A stretch of 64,000 nt of DNA, taken from contig CAKTEU010000010.1 of NCBI GenBank assembly GCA_934552855.1, positions 1 to 64,000 on the forward strand, in the 5' to 3' direction. The stretch comes from an uncultured Eubacteriales bacterium. Its GTDB lineage: Bacteria > Bacillota > Clostridia > Oscillospirales > Acutalibacteraceae. Below, one piece after another: positions 1-9,714 of this stretch. Below the pieces are notes generated by a model. It worked only from the letters and a program-made list of their open reading frames with translations. It had not been told where the DNA came from and did no database searches. Position numbers and translations under genes: made by a program. How positions within the stretch are numbered: the stretch's first letter is position 1; each line of letters opens with the position of its first letter.

Positions 1-21
1 TTTAACTTTAACCTGACTCAT
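1..21 (-). CDS. rpsU: Partial CDS, probably ribosomal protein bS21
   Basis: Only the first seven codons are in the window (Met-Ser-Gln-Val-Lys-Val-Lys); the gene continues past the left edge. The ATG at 21 follows a strong GGAGGGAGGG ribosome binding site and a perfect housekeeping promoter at 83-111. The start resembles clostridial bS21, a small basic 30S protein whose N-terminus typically reads MSEVRVK or similar. Seven residues are little evidence, so the name is an inference from this resemblance, the strong promoter and the translation-related surroundings. Confidence 0.45.
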
Positions 22-82
22 CTATAATTCCCTCCCTCCGCCTGTTTAGCAGGGGTATATTTCCACTTAGGATACGCTAAAT

Positions 83-111
83 ATTATACATTATCGCTTT
101 TGTGTTGTCAA
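83..111 (-). promoter_or_regulatory. Consensus sigma-A promoter for the left-edge gene
   Basis: On the minus strand TTGACA (106-111) and TATAAT (83-88) are separated by exactly 17 bases. The transcript would have a leader of about 55 bases with a small CCTG-loop-CAGG hairpin. It lies between the leuS stop and the partial gene, so that gene is transcribed independently of the long upstream block. Confidence 0.85.
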
Positions 112-183
112 GAGTAAATTTACAATTCAAAGCGACATTTAATACATTTTTTTGGAATTTTTATGTTAGTAAGCCGCAAAACC

Positions 184-2589
184 TTATTTTGCAACGATGT
201 TAACAAGTCTTCCTTTGACGTAAAGTTCTTTGACAATCGTTTTTCCGGCGATTTCTGCGGCAACTTTTTCTTCCTTCTTTGCAAGTGCAATTGCGTCGGT
301 ATCGGCGATGTCGGCAGGAACGCTCACCCTTCCTCTGAGCTTTCCGTTAACCTGAACGGCGATTTCAACGGTGTCTTCAGCGCACTTCGCCTCGTCATAT
401 GACGGCCACTCGCCTGTTGCAAGCATTGAGCCGAGGGAAAGAATTTCGTTGACTTCTTCGGTGACGTGCGGTGCAAACGGATTGAGAAGAAGAAGGAAAG
501 TGCGAAGCTCATCTTTTGTGATTGAGCCTGCGGCGTAAATCTCATTGAGAAGGGTCATCATTGAAGCGATTGCCGTGTTGAACTTGAGCGTTTCAATGTC
601 GTTTGTAACCTTTTTGATGGTCTTATGGAACGAGCTTTCAAGCTTCTTTGAGCAGCCCTTTTCATCGCTTACGATATCCTGAAGTCCCCAAACTCTGTCG
701 ATAAAACGCTTGCAGCCCTTTACGCTGTTTTCCGACCACGGAGCGGCTTTTTCGTAGTCGCCCATAAAGAGGACGTACGTACGAAGAACATCTGCGCCAA
801 ATTCGTCAACAACGTCGTTCGGGTCAACAACGTTGCCTTTTGATTTTGACATTTTGTCGCCGTCCGGTCCGAGAATGAGTCCCTGAGCGGTACGCTTTGC
901 ATAGGGTTCCGGGAACGGTACTTCGCCGATGTCATAAAGGAATCTGTGCCAGAAACGAGAATAGATAAGGTGACGGGTAACGTGCTCCATTCCGCCGTTG
1001 TACCAGTCAACGGGTCCCCAGTAGCGAAGCTTATCCATATCGGCAAAGCGTTCGCTGTTGTGCGGATCAATGTAACGAAGGAAGTACCACGAAGAACCTG
1101 CCCACTGAGGCATTGTGTCGGTTTCACGTCTTGCTTTTCCGCCGCATTTCGGGCAGGTGCAGTTGACGAAAGACTCGATTTTTGCAAGCGGGCTTTCTCC
1201 GTCCGAACCGGGTTTGAAGTCCTGAACTTCGGGAAGCTTGAGCGGAAGCTCGTCATACGGAACGGGAACCATTCCGCATTTTTCGCAGTATACGATTGGA
1301 ATCGGTTCACCCCAATAACGCTGACGGTTGAACGCCCAGTCTTTCATCTTATACTGAACGCCCTTTTCGCCGATGCCCTTTTCTTTGAGGAAATCAAGCA
1401 TTTTTTCAATTGCTTCTTCCTTTTTCTTGCAACCGTTGAGGAAGTCGGAATTGACAACTTCACCGTCGCCGGTATAGGCTTTTTCGTTTATGTCGCCGCC
1501 TTTGATTACTTCAATAATGTCAACGCCGAACTTCTTTGCAAAGTCATAGTCACGCTGGTCGTGAGCGGGAACTGCCATGATTGCACCGGTACCGTATCCC
1601 ATCATTACATAGTCGGAAATGAAAACGGGAATTTCCTTTCCGTTGACGGGGTTGATTGCCGAAAAGCCGTCAAGGCGAACGCCGGTTTTGTCTTTAACAA
1701 GCTGAGTTCTTTCAAATTCGGTTTTCTTTGCACATTCGGCTCTGTAATCTTCAACTGCATCAAAGTTTTTGATGCGGTCTTTATACTTATCAAGAAGCGG
1801 ATGCTCCGGAGCCATAACCATGAAAGTTACGCCGAAAAGAGTATCCGGACGGGTTGTGTAAATTCTGAAACTTTCTTCGATATCTTTAAGCTTGAAAACA
1901 ACAAACGCGCCGGTTGATTTTCCGATCCAGTTTTCCTGCTGAAGGCGGATATTCGGAAGATAGTTAACTTCGTCAAGGCCCTGAAGAAGCTTGTCGGCAT
2001 ATTCGGTAATGCGAAGATACCAAACGTCCTTGGACTTTTGAACAATTTCGCTGTGGCAGATGTCGCACTTGCCGCCCTGGGAGTCCTCATTTGAAAGAAC
2101 AACTTTGCACGACGGGCAGTAATTGACAAGAGTCTTATCTCTGAAAGCAAGGCCGTGTTCAAACATTTTGAGGAAGATCCACTGAGTCCACTTGTAGTAT
2201 TCTTCCTGTGTGGTATCAATTACTCTTGTCCAGTCAAAGGAAAAACCGACTCTTTTAAGCTGGCTTGAGAATTTTTCGATGTTCATATCGGTAACTTTTC
2301 TCGGGTGTATACCGGTTTTGATTGCGTAGTTTTCCGTCGGAAGTCCGTAAGCGTCAAAGCCTATGGGGAAAAGAACGTTATAGCCTTCCATTCTGCGCTT
2401 TCTTGAGATTACCTCAAGACCCGAATAAGCCTTGATGTGACCGACGTGCATTCCCGCTCCGCTCGGATAAGGGAACTCAACAAGACCGTAAAACTTTTTC
2501 TTGTCGGAATTATCCTGAGCATGAAAAACGCCAAGCTCTTCCCATTTTTCCTGCCACTTTTTTTCTGTCTTTTTAAAGTTATAATTCAA
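184..2589 (-). CDS. leuS: Leucyl-tRNA synthetase
   Basis: Class I aminoacyl-tRNA synthetase that charges tRNA-Leu in the cytoplasm. The HIGH-type signature HVGH is at residues 48-51, the CP1 editing domain follows (a PTENYAIKTGIHP stretch precedes it), and KMSKS is at 579-583. Length 801 residues matches bacterial LeuRS. A longer frame extends to 2673 but would overlap rsfS by 65 bases and lacks a family-like N-terminus. I chose the TTG at 2589 because CGGAG sits just upstream and translation from there gives the typical M-N-Y-N-F-K-K start. It is the last gene of the long minus-strand block, 19 bases after rsfS. There is no T-box in front of it and no clear terminator after it. Confidence 0.96.
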   Translation of the reverse strand: MNYNFKKTEKKWQEKWEELGVFHAQDNSDKKKFYGLVEFPYPSGAGMHVGHIKAYSGLEVISRKRRMEGYNVLFPIGFDAYGLPTENYAIKTGIHPRKVTDMNIEKFSSQLKRVGFSFDWTRVIDTTQEEYYKWTQWIFLKMFEHGLAFRDKTLVNYCPSCKVVLSNEDSQGGKCDICHSEIVQKSKDVWYLRITEYADKLLQGLDEVNYLPNIRLQQENWIGKSTGAFVVFKLKDIEESFRIYTTRPDTLFGVTFMVMAPEHPLLDKYKDRIKNFDAVEDYRAECAKKTEFERTQLVKDKTGVRLDGFSAINPVNGKEIPVFISDYVMMGYGTGAIMAVPAHDQRDYDFAKKFGVDIIEVIKGGDINEKAYTGDGEVVNSDFLNGCKKKEEAIEKMLDFLKEKGIGEKGVQYKMKDWAFNRQRYWGEPIPIVYCEKCGMVPVPYDELPLKLPEVQDFKPGSDGESPLAKIESFVNCTCPKCGGKARRETDTMPQWAGSSWYFLRYIDPHNSERFADMDKLRYWGPVDWYNGGMEHVTRHLIYSRFWHRFLYDIGEVPFPEPYAKRTAQGLILGPDGDKMSKSKGNVVDPNDVVDEFGADVLRTYVLFMGDYEKAAPWSENSVKGCKRFIDRVWGLQDIVSDEKGCSKKLESSFHKTIKKVTNDIETLKFNTAIASMMTLLNEIYAAGSITKDELRTFLLLLNPFAPHVTEEVNEILSLGSMLATGEWPSYDEAKCAEDTVEIAVQVNGKLRGRVSVPADIADTDAIALAKKEEKVAAEIAGKTIVKELYVKGRLVNIVAK

Positions 2590-2608
2590 GTTTATCACTC
2601 CGTATATA

Positions 2609-2968
2609 TTAATCTCTGTTGTCTGCAATATCGCTGATATCGACCTCTTCGGCATCTGACCAAAGGCGTTCAAGGTTATAAAACTCTCGGCTTTCGCCGG
2701 TAAAAACGTGAACGATTACCGAACCGTAATCAAGCAAAATCCAGCCCGTTGCCTTTCCTTCAACATGAGCCGGCTCAACGCCCTTTTGGCTCATTTCGTA
2801 TTCAACCTCATCGGCAAGCGACTTGACGTGAGTGTTTGAAGTACCGGAAGCGATTACAAAATAATCGGCAACAATTGAAAGTTCGGTAATATGCAAAGCT
2901 TTAATGTCAATTGCCTTTTTCTTATCAAGAACCTTGACAATTTCTCTTGTGAGTTCAAGTTCGTTCAT
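2609..2968 (-). CDS. rsfS: Ribosomal silencing factor RsfS (Iojap/YbeB family)
   Basis: RsfS binds ribosomal protein uL14 and blocks 30S-50S joining, lowering translation in stationary phase or starvation. The 119-residue protein has the family core: TREIVKVLDKKKAIDIKAL at the N-terminus, the ADYFVIASGTSN segment and the WILLDYGSVIVHVF segment. Two candidate ATGs lie at 2974 and 2968. The second has the better distance from AAAGGA and begins MNELELTREI. The gene overlaps the end of the nadD-yqeK gene, and nadD-yqeK-rsfS is a conserved Firmicutes order. Confidence 0.95.
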   Translation of the reverse strand: MNELELTREIVKVLDKKKAIDIKALHITELSIVADYFVIASGTSNTHVKSLADEVEYEMSQKGVEPAHVEGKATGWILLDYGSVIVHVFTGESREFYNLERLWSDAEEVDISDIADNRD

Positions 2969-4166
2969 TAGCATCGTTCCTTTCGGTTTCGGCAACGGTG
3001 ATGCCGAGAATAATCAGTTCGTTATAAAACGCAAGACTGTCGGGATGAATGACAAGTTCGCTTTTTGAAAGCTTTTTAAGGGTATATTTGAGCGAATAAA
3101 GAGCCGCTTTTTCAAGACTTTCCTTTGAAAGCGCACGCATCACGTCAACGTCGGGATAATCACGCTCGGCGGAAATATAATCCGCAATATATACGATTTT
3201 TTCAAGAAGCGTCATTCCTGCTTTTCCCGTTGTGTGATAGCGCACGGCGGAAAGGATTTCCTCATCGTCTATTGAAAATTCGTTTTTGATATAAATCGGC
3301 GCAGTCATTGCATGCCAAAGCTTCGGATTATTTTTTTCAACCTGATTTAAGATTATACCATCACTTTCAAACAATTGCAACTGTCTTTCGTTCGTTTCGT
3401 TTTTTGTGATGTCATGAAGAAGTCCCGCAAGATACGCCTTTTCTTCGTCCGCACCGAAACGGGTGGCAAGCTCTTTTGCGCTTTCGGCAACGCCGAGCGA
3501 ATGAACAAAACGATGCTCATCAAGTCGTTCTTTTAAAATCACTTTGATTTTTTCATAGGATGTAACAGTATAGAAAGATTTTTCTTTGATATATTCATTA
3601 GCTTTTTCGGTGAGCATAAAGCTTAAATCGCCGCCTTCCTTTGCTTTTTTGCGCACTTCGGTTGAAGAAAGCTCAACGGGTTCACAGTTAAGAATAATAT
3701 AATCTTTTTCATTAAGTTTCAAAACGTTTTTGCAGTAATCAGAGAGCATTTTTCTGCTCACGGCGTTTTCCCTTGTCATAACGCAGAGAGTTGACATTTT
3801 TAAAATGTCTTCAAAGCGAAACCAGCGGTCAAAGCTCAAAAGCATATCCGAGCCGATAATGAGAAAAAATTTATCGTCGGGATAAATTTTTTTAAGTTCT
3901 TCAAGCGTTTCAACGGTATAGCTTTTTCCCTGCCGCTTAATTTCAAGGTCTGAGATAAAAAATTTTTTGTCGCAAAAAGTTCTTTTGCAAAGTTCAAGCC
4001 TATCCTCGCTTTTAAGAAGCTCATGTGCGATTTTATGCGGCGGAACAAACGCAGGCATAACAATCACTTTGTCAAGCTTTGCACCCTCAATTGCCTTTTC
4101 GGCAAGGCGAAGATGAGCAAGGTGCGGCGGATTGAACGTTCCGCCGAAAAGACCCAGTCTGCTCAT
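2955..4166 (-). CDS. nadD: NadD-YqeK fusion: nicotinate-nucleotide adenylyltransferase plus HD-domain phosphohydrolase
   Basis: A 403-residue fusion of two enzymes that are adjacent genes in Bacillus. Residues 1-200 are NadD, which makes nicotinate adenine dinucleotide from NaMN and ATP. They show GGTFNPPHLAH at 8-18 and ELSSTEVR near 165-172, the nucleotidyltransferase motifs. Residues about 203-390 are YqeK, an HD-domain protein whose characterised homologues cleave Ap4A symmetrically. They show His218, His222, the His251-Asp252 pair, His286, His311 and Asp329. No stop or frameshift separates the halves. It starts 4 bases inside yhbY (ATGA overlap) and overlaps rsfS downstream, so translation is probably coupled. 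Confidence 0.95.
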   Translation of the reverse strand: MSRLGLFGGTFNPPHLAHLRLAEKAIEGAKLDKVIVMPAFVPPHKIAHELLKSEDRLELCKRTFCDKKFFISDLEIKRQGKSYTVETLEELKKIYPDDKFFLIIGSDMLLSFDRWFRFEDILKMSTLCVMTRENAVSRKMLSDYCKNVLKLNEKDYIILNCEPVELSSTEVRKKAKEGGDLSFMLTEKANEYIKEKSFYTVTSYEKIKVILKERLDEHRFVHSLGVAESAKELATRFGADEEKAYLAGLLHDITKNETNERQLQLFESDGIILNQVEKNNPKLWHAMTAPIYIKNEFSIDDEEILSAVRYHTTGKAGMTLLEKIVYIADYISAERDYPDVDVMRALSKESLEKAALYSLKYTLKKLSKSELVIHPDSLAFYNELIILGITVAETERNDANERT

Positions 4167-4558
4167 TTTCTTTTTCCGATTGCTTTAACGGTGAACCGCT
4201 TTTGTGCCGCACGCTCTTTATAAATCTTTTCTTTTGCTTTTTTTGCAGCAAGCTTTTTATTCTTTTCCTTTTGGGCGGCTTTTTGCTTGAGTTCTTCGCT
4301 TTCACGATAGAGAACGATTACGCCGCCGATGACTTGAATAACTTCGGCACCGGTTTTTTCGGCAATTTCGTTTGCAGCATCACGAACGGATATCGGCGAA
4401 GAATCAAGCAAAACCTTGAGCTTGATAAGCTCCCTTGCACGAAGTGCGTCATCGGTCTGCTTTATGATTCCGTCGTTAAGGCCGCCTTTTCCGATTTGAA
4501 AAAGCGGTTCAAGTGAATTCGCCTTTGCACGCCATGCGGCACGTTCTTTTCCTGTCAT
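4163..4558 (-). CDS. yhbY: YhbY-type RNA-binding ribosome assembly protein
   Basis: CRS1-YhbY (CRM) domain protein thought to act in 50S subunit maturation. The domain occupies the first 95 residues, with the GKGGLND loop at 23-29 and GAEVIQVIGGVIVLYRES forming the last strands. The rest is a Lys-rich helical tail that probably contacts rRNA. Length 131 residues is slightly longer than the roughly 97 of E. coli YhbY because of this tail. The ATG has an AGGAGA site 9 bases upstream. Confidence 0.93.
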   Translation of the reverse strand: MTGKERAAWRAKANSLEPLFQIGKGGLNDGIIKQTDDALRARELIKLKVLLDSSPISVRDAANEIAEKTGAEVIQVIGGVIVLYRESEELKQKAAQKEKNKKLAAKKAKEKIYKERAAQKRFTVKAIGKRK

Positions 4559-4580
4559 ATATGTGTCTCCTGTAATAAGT

Positions 4581-5171
4581 TTATTTGAGATAATCGGGCA
4601 GCACTTCGGTGAGTTTTCTCAGTGCGTTGCCCCTGTGACTGATTTTATCTTTTTCTTCCGAAGAAAGTTCGGCAAAGCTTTTTTCGCCGACCATGAACAC
4701 CGGGTCATAGCCGAAGCCGCCCTCCCCGTGCTTTTCAAAGCCGATTTTTCCCTCGCACTTTCCGTCAACGGTGAACTTTCGTCCGTCCGGAAAACAGACG
4801 CAAACCGTGCAGACAAAGTGTGCCGTGCGTTTTTCTTCGGGTACGTTTTTAAGGTTTTTGAGAAGCTTTTGAATGTTCGCCTCGTCGTTTCCGTGCTCGC
4901 CGCTGTAACGTGCGGAGTAAACACCCGGTTCGCCGCCGAGAAAATCAACGGCAAGACCGCTGTCGTCCGCAATGCAGGGCATTTTGCTTTCCTTGCAGCC
5001 GCTTTCGGCTTTGAGAACGGCATTTTCAAGAAAAGTTGTTCCGGTTTCTTCAACGTCGGTGAGGGTGAGCCCCGCCATTTCGGCCGTGAGTACCTCAACG
5101 CCGAGAGGAGCCAAAATGCGCTGCATTTCACCCTGCTTTTTCATATTATGTGTTGCAATGATGAATTTCAT
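4581..5171 (-). CDS. rdgB: XTP/dITP diphosphatase (RdgB/HAM1)
   Basis: House-cleaning pyrophosphatase that hydrolyses dITP, XTP and ITP so deaminated purines do not enter DNA or RNA. The 196-residue protein has the N-terminal substrate loop ATHNMKK, the catalytic DDSGLAVDFLGG segment, GVYSARYSG and the C-terminal SHRGNALRKL signature. The ATG overlaps the ftsY stop as TAATG, which couples the two genes. Confidence 0.96.
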   Translation of the reverse strand: MKFIIATHNMKKQGEMQRILAPLGVEVLTAEMAGLTLTDVEETGTTFLENAVLKAESGCKESKMPCIADDSGLAVDFLGGEPGVYSARYSGEHGNDEANIQKLLKNLKNVPEEKRTAHFVCTVCVCFPDGRKFTVDGKCEGKIGFEKHGEGGFGYDPVFMVGEKSFAELSSEEKDKISHRGNALRKLTEVLPDYLK

Positions 5172-6109
5172 TATTCGTCCTCGTCTTTATGGGTTTCGGC
5201 GGTATTTTCAAAAAGGGCTTTTGCAAAAACTTTTTCGTTGAACGGCTGAAGATCGTCGATTTTTTCGCCGACTCCGATGTATTTGATCGGAAGCTTCAGT
5301 TCGTTTTTGATTGCAAGAACAACGCCGCCTCTTGCCGTTCCGTCAAGCTTTGTGAGTACGATTCCGGTAAGTTCGGCAACCTGCATGAACTCCTTCGCCT
5401 GGCTGATTGCGTTTTGACCCGTTGTTGCGTCAAGAACAAGGAAAATTTCACGGTCGGCATAAGGAAGTTCCTTTTCAACAACACGATAAATCTTTGCAAG
5501 CTCGTCCATAAGATTCTTTTTGTTGTGGAGTCTGCCTGCGGTGTCAATAATAATGATATCGCTGTCTCTTGCGATACCGGCTTGAATGGTGTCATAAACA
5601 ACGGCAGCGGGGTCGGAGCCTTCGGCGTGTTTGATCATTTCAACGCCGGCACGGTCTGCCCAAACCTGAAGCTGTTCAATCGCCGCAGCACGGAAAGTAT
5701 CCGCTGCACCGAGAATGACTTTTTTGCCTTCGGCTTTATACATTGCCGCCATCTTTCCGATTGTTGTGGTTTTACCCACGCCGTTAACGCCGATTACAAG
5801 AATGATTGACGGAATTGTGATAAGTCCCCAGTCCTCGCCCTTGTCAAGCATACCTGCAATGATGTCGGCGATAACCATTTTTGCGTGTTTCGGGTTGCGC
5901 ACTTCGTTCTTTTTGACTCTTTCACGAAGTTCGTCAACAATTTTTACTGCGGTTGTTACGCCGACATCGGCCATGATGAGAGCTTCTTCAAGGTCGTCAT
6001 AAAGGTCGTCGGTAATTTCTTCATATGCGCCGAGAACGTCTTCAAGCTTTTGGTCAAGACCTTCTCTTGTTTTTTTAAGGCCGAAGCCGAATTTTTTAAA
6101 AATGCCCAT
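5171..6109 (-). CDS. ftsY: Signal recognition particle receptor FtsY
   Basis: SRP-type GTPase that docks Ffh-bound ribosomes at the membrane. The 312-residue protein is a bare NG domain with no acidic A domain. The N helical bundle spans 1-95, the P-loop GVNGVGKTTT is at 107-116, and DTAGR, TKLDG and the closing GVGEKIDDLQPF follow. Its short amphipathic N-terminus (MGIFKKFGFGLKKT) can serve as the membrane anchor. An AGGAGGCACTT site precedes the ATG. It is 32 bases downstream of smc, a conserved rnc-smc-ftsY order. Confidence 0.97.
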   Translation of the reverse strand: MGIFKKFGFGLKKTREGLDQKLEDVLGAYEEITDDLYDDLEEALIMADVGVTTAVKIVDELRERVKKNEVRNPKHAKMVIADIIAGMLDKGEDWGLITIPSIILVIGVNGVGKTTTIGKMAAMYKAEGKKVILGAADTFRAAAIEQLQVWADRAGVEMIKHAEGSDPAAVVYDTIQAGIARDSDIIIIDTAGRLHNKKNLMDELAKIYRVVEKELPYADREIFLVLDATTGQNAISQAKEFMQVAELTGIVLTKLDGTARGGVVLAIKNELKLPIKYIGVGEKIDDLQPFNEKVFAKALFENTAETHKDEDE

Positions 6110-6141
6110 AAGTGCCTCCTGTTGTTTTTATATCAATATAC

Positions 6142-9100
6142 TTAGGTTACTCCGAGTTTTCCGGCAAGCTCTGCGGTTTTGAGTTCAAGCAGTTTTGAAA
6201 CGCCTTGTTCCTGCATTGTTATGCCGTAAAGCATATCCGCTTCTTCCATTGTTCCCCGGCGGTGCGTAATGAGAATGAACTGAGTGTTCTTTGTCATTCT
6301 TCTGACGTACTGCGCATAACGGGTTACGTTTGCATCATCAAGTGCAGCTTCAACCTCGTCAAAAATACAAAACGGAGCCGGATTGACTTTGAGAATTGCA
6401 AACAAAAGCGCAATTGCGGAAAGTCCTTTTTCGCCGCCCGAAAGTGCGTCAAGCCGCTTTACGTTTTTACCCGGCGGCTGGAGTCTTATATCGATTTCGC
6501 TTTCAAGAACATCAGTAGGGTCAACAAGAACGATTTCAGCCTTTCCGCCGCCGAAAAGCTCTTTGAAAGTTTCACCGAAATACTGATTGATAAGCGCAAA
6601 CTGATCACGGAAACGATTTGCCATTTTTCCGGTAAGGTCGGTGATGAGCTTTGAAAGCTCCTGCTTTGAACGTTCAACGTCCGAAAGCTGAGACGACATA
6701 AATTCATAGCGTTCGCTGACCTCTTTATATTCGTCAATTGCGGAAACATTGACCGAACCGAGGGCACGGATTCTGTTTTTGATTTCGCCGAGTCTGCGTT
6801 TTGAACCAACGGGATCGTCGGTTTTTTCGCTTTTCTGTGAAGCTTCTCTCAGCGTGAGCTGATATTCGTCATAAAGCTTTGAAATTGTTTCGTCAAGTTC
6901 AAGAAGCATTGTTTCTTTGCGCTCTTCAAGTCTTGCTTTTTCGCCGCCGACAGACTCACGCTCTGCGCTTTTTTCACGTTCAAGGGTACGAAGTTTTCCG
7001 GACTGTTCTTCCTTTTTGGTGCGCTCTTTTTGAAGAAGAACGATTTTTTCCCTGTTTTCGCCGCCGCTTTTGCGAAGGGCGGCAGCCTTTTCTTTCAGTT
7101 CTTCAATAAGCGAAAGAAGTTCTCCGTTTTTCCTTTTGATTTCCTCAATCTCTTCGTCAAGCTGCCTGTCCTTGTTTTCGTGGCTCAAAAGGCGGGCAAC
7201 AAGAAGGTTCATCGCCTGAGTCCTTGCGGCAAGATCCTTGTCCGCATCGTGAAGGTCAAGGCTGAGCTTTGAAATTTCGGATGTGATTTTTTCACGTTCA
7301 AGCGAAAGTTCACCTTTCTTTTCGCCGAGAGATGAAAGTTTTTCTTCGTTTTCTTCAATTGATTTTGAAAGAAGATTTGCTTCGTTATGAGCTTTTTTAT
7401 ACGCTTCTTCAAACGAGGAAAGGCGTTCGGTACAATTTTCCTTTTCATTTTGAAGTTCCGAAAAAGCATTCTTCGCAGTTATAAACTGTTCGTCGGAAAG
7501 TTTTTTTTCGCCCTCAAGGCGGATTTTTTCTTCCTGTTTTGAAAGAAGTTCGCCCTTTGCGCCGTCAAGTTCGGCTTCTGCTTTTGAAATGCTTTCGCAA
7601 AGCTCATCATAGCTTTCTTGCATTTCGTCGGTTTCTTTTTGAAGTTCGGCGTGTTTTTTTGAAAGGCGTTCAATTTCGCTCGCACGTGAAAGGATACCTG
7701 CGTTTTTGCTTTGCGAACCGCCTGTCATTGAGCCGCCGGCATTGATAATTTGTCCGTCAAGGGTGACGATTTTGAAGTAATAGGAGTATTTTTTTGCAAG
7801 AGCAATCGCAAAGTCGATATCTTCGCAAACGGCAATTCTTCCGAGAAGCGAACGAATAATTTCGTCAAACTTTTTGTCATATGACACAAGCTCGTTTGCC
7901 ATGCCGACAAAGCCGTCAACCGTTTCAAGTCCCTTTTCGTCAAAGCTTTTTGCTCTGACAGACGATACAGGCTGAAAAGTTGCACGTCCTGCGCCGTTTC
8001 GTTTGAGATAATTGATTGCGTTTTTGGCATCGTTTTCGGTTTCGCAAACAATGTTTTGAACAGCGTTTCCAAGTGCGGTTTCGATTGCAACGGTATGTGC
8101 GGAATCCATAGAAATGATTTTTGAAACCGTTCCGATAATTCCGGAAAGTGCGCCCTTTTCACCCTCTTTTATAACAGTCTTAACAGAGCCGGAATAGCCG
8201 TCCATATTTTTTTCAAGGTCTTCAAGCATTTTTCTTTTTGAAACAAGATGCTGAAGTTCAAAAAGTTTTTCGTCAAGGGTACGTTTAAGCTTATCAGCCT
8301 TTTGGTTCCTTGTTTCAAGGCGAAGGGCAATCCCCTCGGCGGAATTTGAAAGAGATGTAATTTTTTCGGTAACTTTTTCAAGTTCGAGTTTCTTTTTTTC
8401 CTTTTCCGCTTCAAAAAGCTTGAGACTTTCCTCACGCTGTTTTATGAGCGTTTCAATCGACTGCATCCGTGCTTTTATTTCATCCATCGAAGAATGTGCA
8501 GTGGATTCACTCACTCTGCAATCGGCAAGCTTTGAAGTGAAGGCCGAAATTTCGGCGGTAAGTTTTGCCGTCAGTTCATCAAGCGATGCGCCCTCATGGC
8601 TTTTTTCTTCAAGGTCTTTTTTTACCTTTTCAAGTTCGGCTCGCTTTTCCTTTGCAATTTGCTTAATTTGAGAAATAAGGTTTTCTTCTGTGTTAATTTC
8701 CTTTTGAAGCTGTTCACGGTTTTGCTTTGAGTAATCCTTATCGCCGAGGATTCGCTCAATTGTGCTTTTGTTGTGTTCAATTGAGTTTTGAAAAACGGCG
8801 CATCGGCTGTCATAGGTTGAAGCGGTTTCTTCCGCATCGGAGATACTTTGGCGAATCTCTTCGATTTTTACGGTAATATTCTGTGCTTCCTCATAGGAAC
8901 TTTCAATCTTTTTCTCGATATCGGAAAGTTCGTTTTGCGCACGCTCGTAATGGGCAGAAGCGATTGAAATGCTGTTCTCCTGCTTTCTGATATCAGCTTT
9001 GAGTTTGTCAATATTGTAAAGCCAGAGACCGATTTCAAGGCCCTTTCTTTCTTCGGCAAGGACAAGGAATTTTTGCGCCTTTTCGCTTTGGGTTTTGAGC

Positions 9101-9714
9101 GGTCCTATGCGGCTTTCAAGTTCGGCAAGTATATCACGAAGCCTTACAAGGTTGTCTTCGGCTTGAGAAAGTTTTCTTATTGAATCGTTTCTGCGGTAGC
9201 GGTAAGCGGAAATTCCGCAAGCTTCTTCAAGCATTTCACGGCACTCTTTGCCTTTTCCGGAAATCATTTCCGCAATCTTGCCCTGACTCACCATTGAGTA
9301 ACCGTCACGGCCGAGACCGGTATCCATGAAAAGTTCGTTGATATCACGAAGCCGAACGGAGTTTCCGTTGATTTTATATTCGCTTTCACCGGAGCGGTAA
9401 AACCGTCTTGTTACGGCAATTTCGTCTTCGTCAACGGACGGAATGCTTCTGTCGGAATTATCAAGCCGGAGCGTTACGCTTGCAAAGCCATGCGCTTTTC
9501 TGACCTTTGTTCCGTCAAAAATAACGTCCTCCATTTTTGAGCCTCGAAGTGATTTGCTGCTTTGTTCGCCGAGTACCCAGCGGACAGCATCTGAAATATT
9601 GCTTTTTCCGCTTCCGTTAGGGCCGACAACGGCGGTGATGCCTTTGCCGAAATTCAGCGTTGTTTTTTCAGGGAAGGACTTGAAGCCCTGCATTTCAATT
9701 GCTTTTAAAATCAT
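6142..9714 (-). CDS. smc: Chromosome partition protein SMC
   Basis: Condensin ATPase that organises and segregates the chromosome, normally with ScpA and ScpB (not in this window). Walker A GPNGSGKS is at residues 31-38. Two very long Glu/Lys/Leu-rich coiled coils flank a central hinge (around the GGSMTGGSQSKN segment). The C-terminal head has the LSGGEKGLSA signature and Walker B FCIFDEVEAALDD. At 1190 residues it is full length. The frame opens upstream to 9756, but the ATG at 9714 has AGAAGGAAG upstream and gives the family start MILKAIEMQGFKSF. It overlaps the radical SAM gene by about 20 bases. Confidence 0.97.
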   Translation of the reverse strand: MILKAIEMQGFKSFPEKTTLNFGKGITAVVGPNGSGKSNISDAVRWVLGEQSSKSLRGSKMEDVIFDGTKVRKAHGFASVTLRLDNSDRSIPSVDEDEIAVTRRFYRSGESEYKINGNSVRLRDINELFMDTGLGRDGYSMVSQGKIAEMISGKGKECREMLEEACGISAYRYRRNDSIRKLSQAEDNLVRLRDILAELESRIGPLKTQSEKAQKFLVLAEERKGLEIGLWLYNIDKLKADIRKQENSISIASAHYERAQNELSDIEKKIESSYEEAQNITVKIEEIRQSISDAEETASTYDSRCAVFQNSIEHNKSTIERILGDKDYSKQNREQLQKEINTEENLISQIKQIAKEKRAELEKVKKDLEEKSHEGASLDELTAKLTAEISAFTSKLADCRVSESTAHSSMDEIKARMQSIETLIKQREESLKLFEAEKEKKKLELEKVTEKITSLSNSAEGIALRLETRNQKADKLKRTLDEKLFELQHLVSKRKMLEDLEKNMDGYSGSVKTVIKEGEKGALSGIIGTVSKIISMDSAHTVAIETALGNAVQNIVCETENDAKNAINYLKRNGAGRATFQPVSSVRAKSFDEKGLETVDGFVGMANELVSYDKKFDEIIRSLLGRIAVCEDIDFAIALAKKYSYYFKIVTLDGQIINAGGSMTGGSQSKNAGILSRASEIERLSKKHAELQKETDEMQESYDELCESISKAEAELDGAKGELLSKQEEKIRLEGEKKLSDEQFITAKNAFSELQNEKENCTERLSSFEEAYKKAHNEANLLSKSIEENEEKLSSLGEKKGELSLEREKITSEISKLSLDLHDADKDLAARTQAMNLLVARLLSHENKDRQLDEEIEEIKRKNGELLSLIEELKEKAAALRKSGGENREKIVLLQKERTKKEEQSGKLRTLEREKSAERESVGGEKARLEERKETMLLELDETISKLYDEYQLTLREASQKSEKTDDPVGSKRRLGEIKNRIRALGSVNVSAIDEYKEVSERYEFMSSQLSDVERSKQELSKLITDLTGKMANRFRDQFALINQYFGETFKELFGGGKAEIVLVDPTDVLESEIDIRLQPPGKNVKRLDALSGGEKGLSAIALLFAILKVNPAPFCIFDEVEAALDDANVTRYAQYVRRMTKNTQFILITHRRGTMEEADMLYGITMQEQGVSKLLELKTAELAGKLGVT

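Noticed and set aside
946..1917. Plus-strand frame of 323 codons inside leuS
   Set aside because: It lies entirely antisense to the well-conserved LeuRS gene, has no ribosome binding site or domain, and is Phe/Val-rich as expected from the reverse of Glu/Lys codons.
2590..2673. N-terminal extension of LeuRS
   Set aside because: It overlaps rsfS, has no ribosome binding site, and adds sequence absent from LeuRS proteins; the TTG at 2589 explains the gene better.
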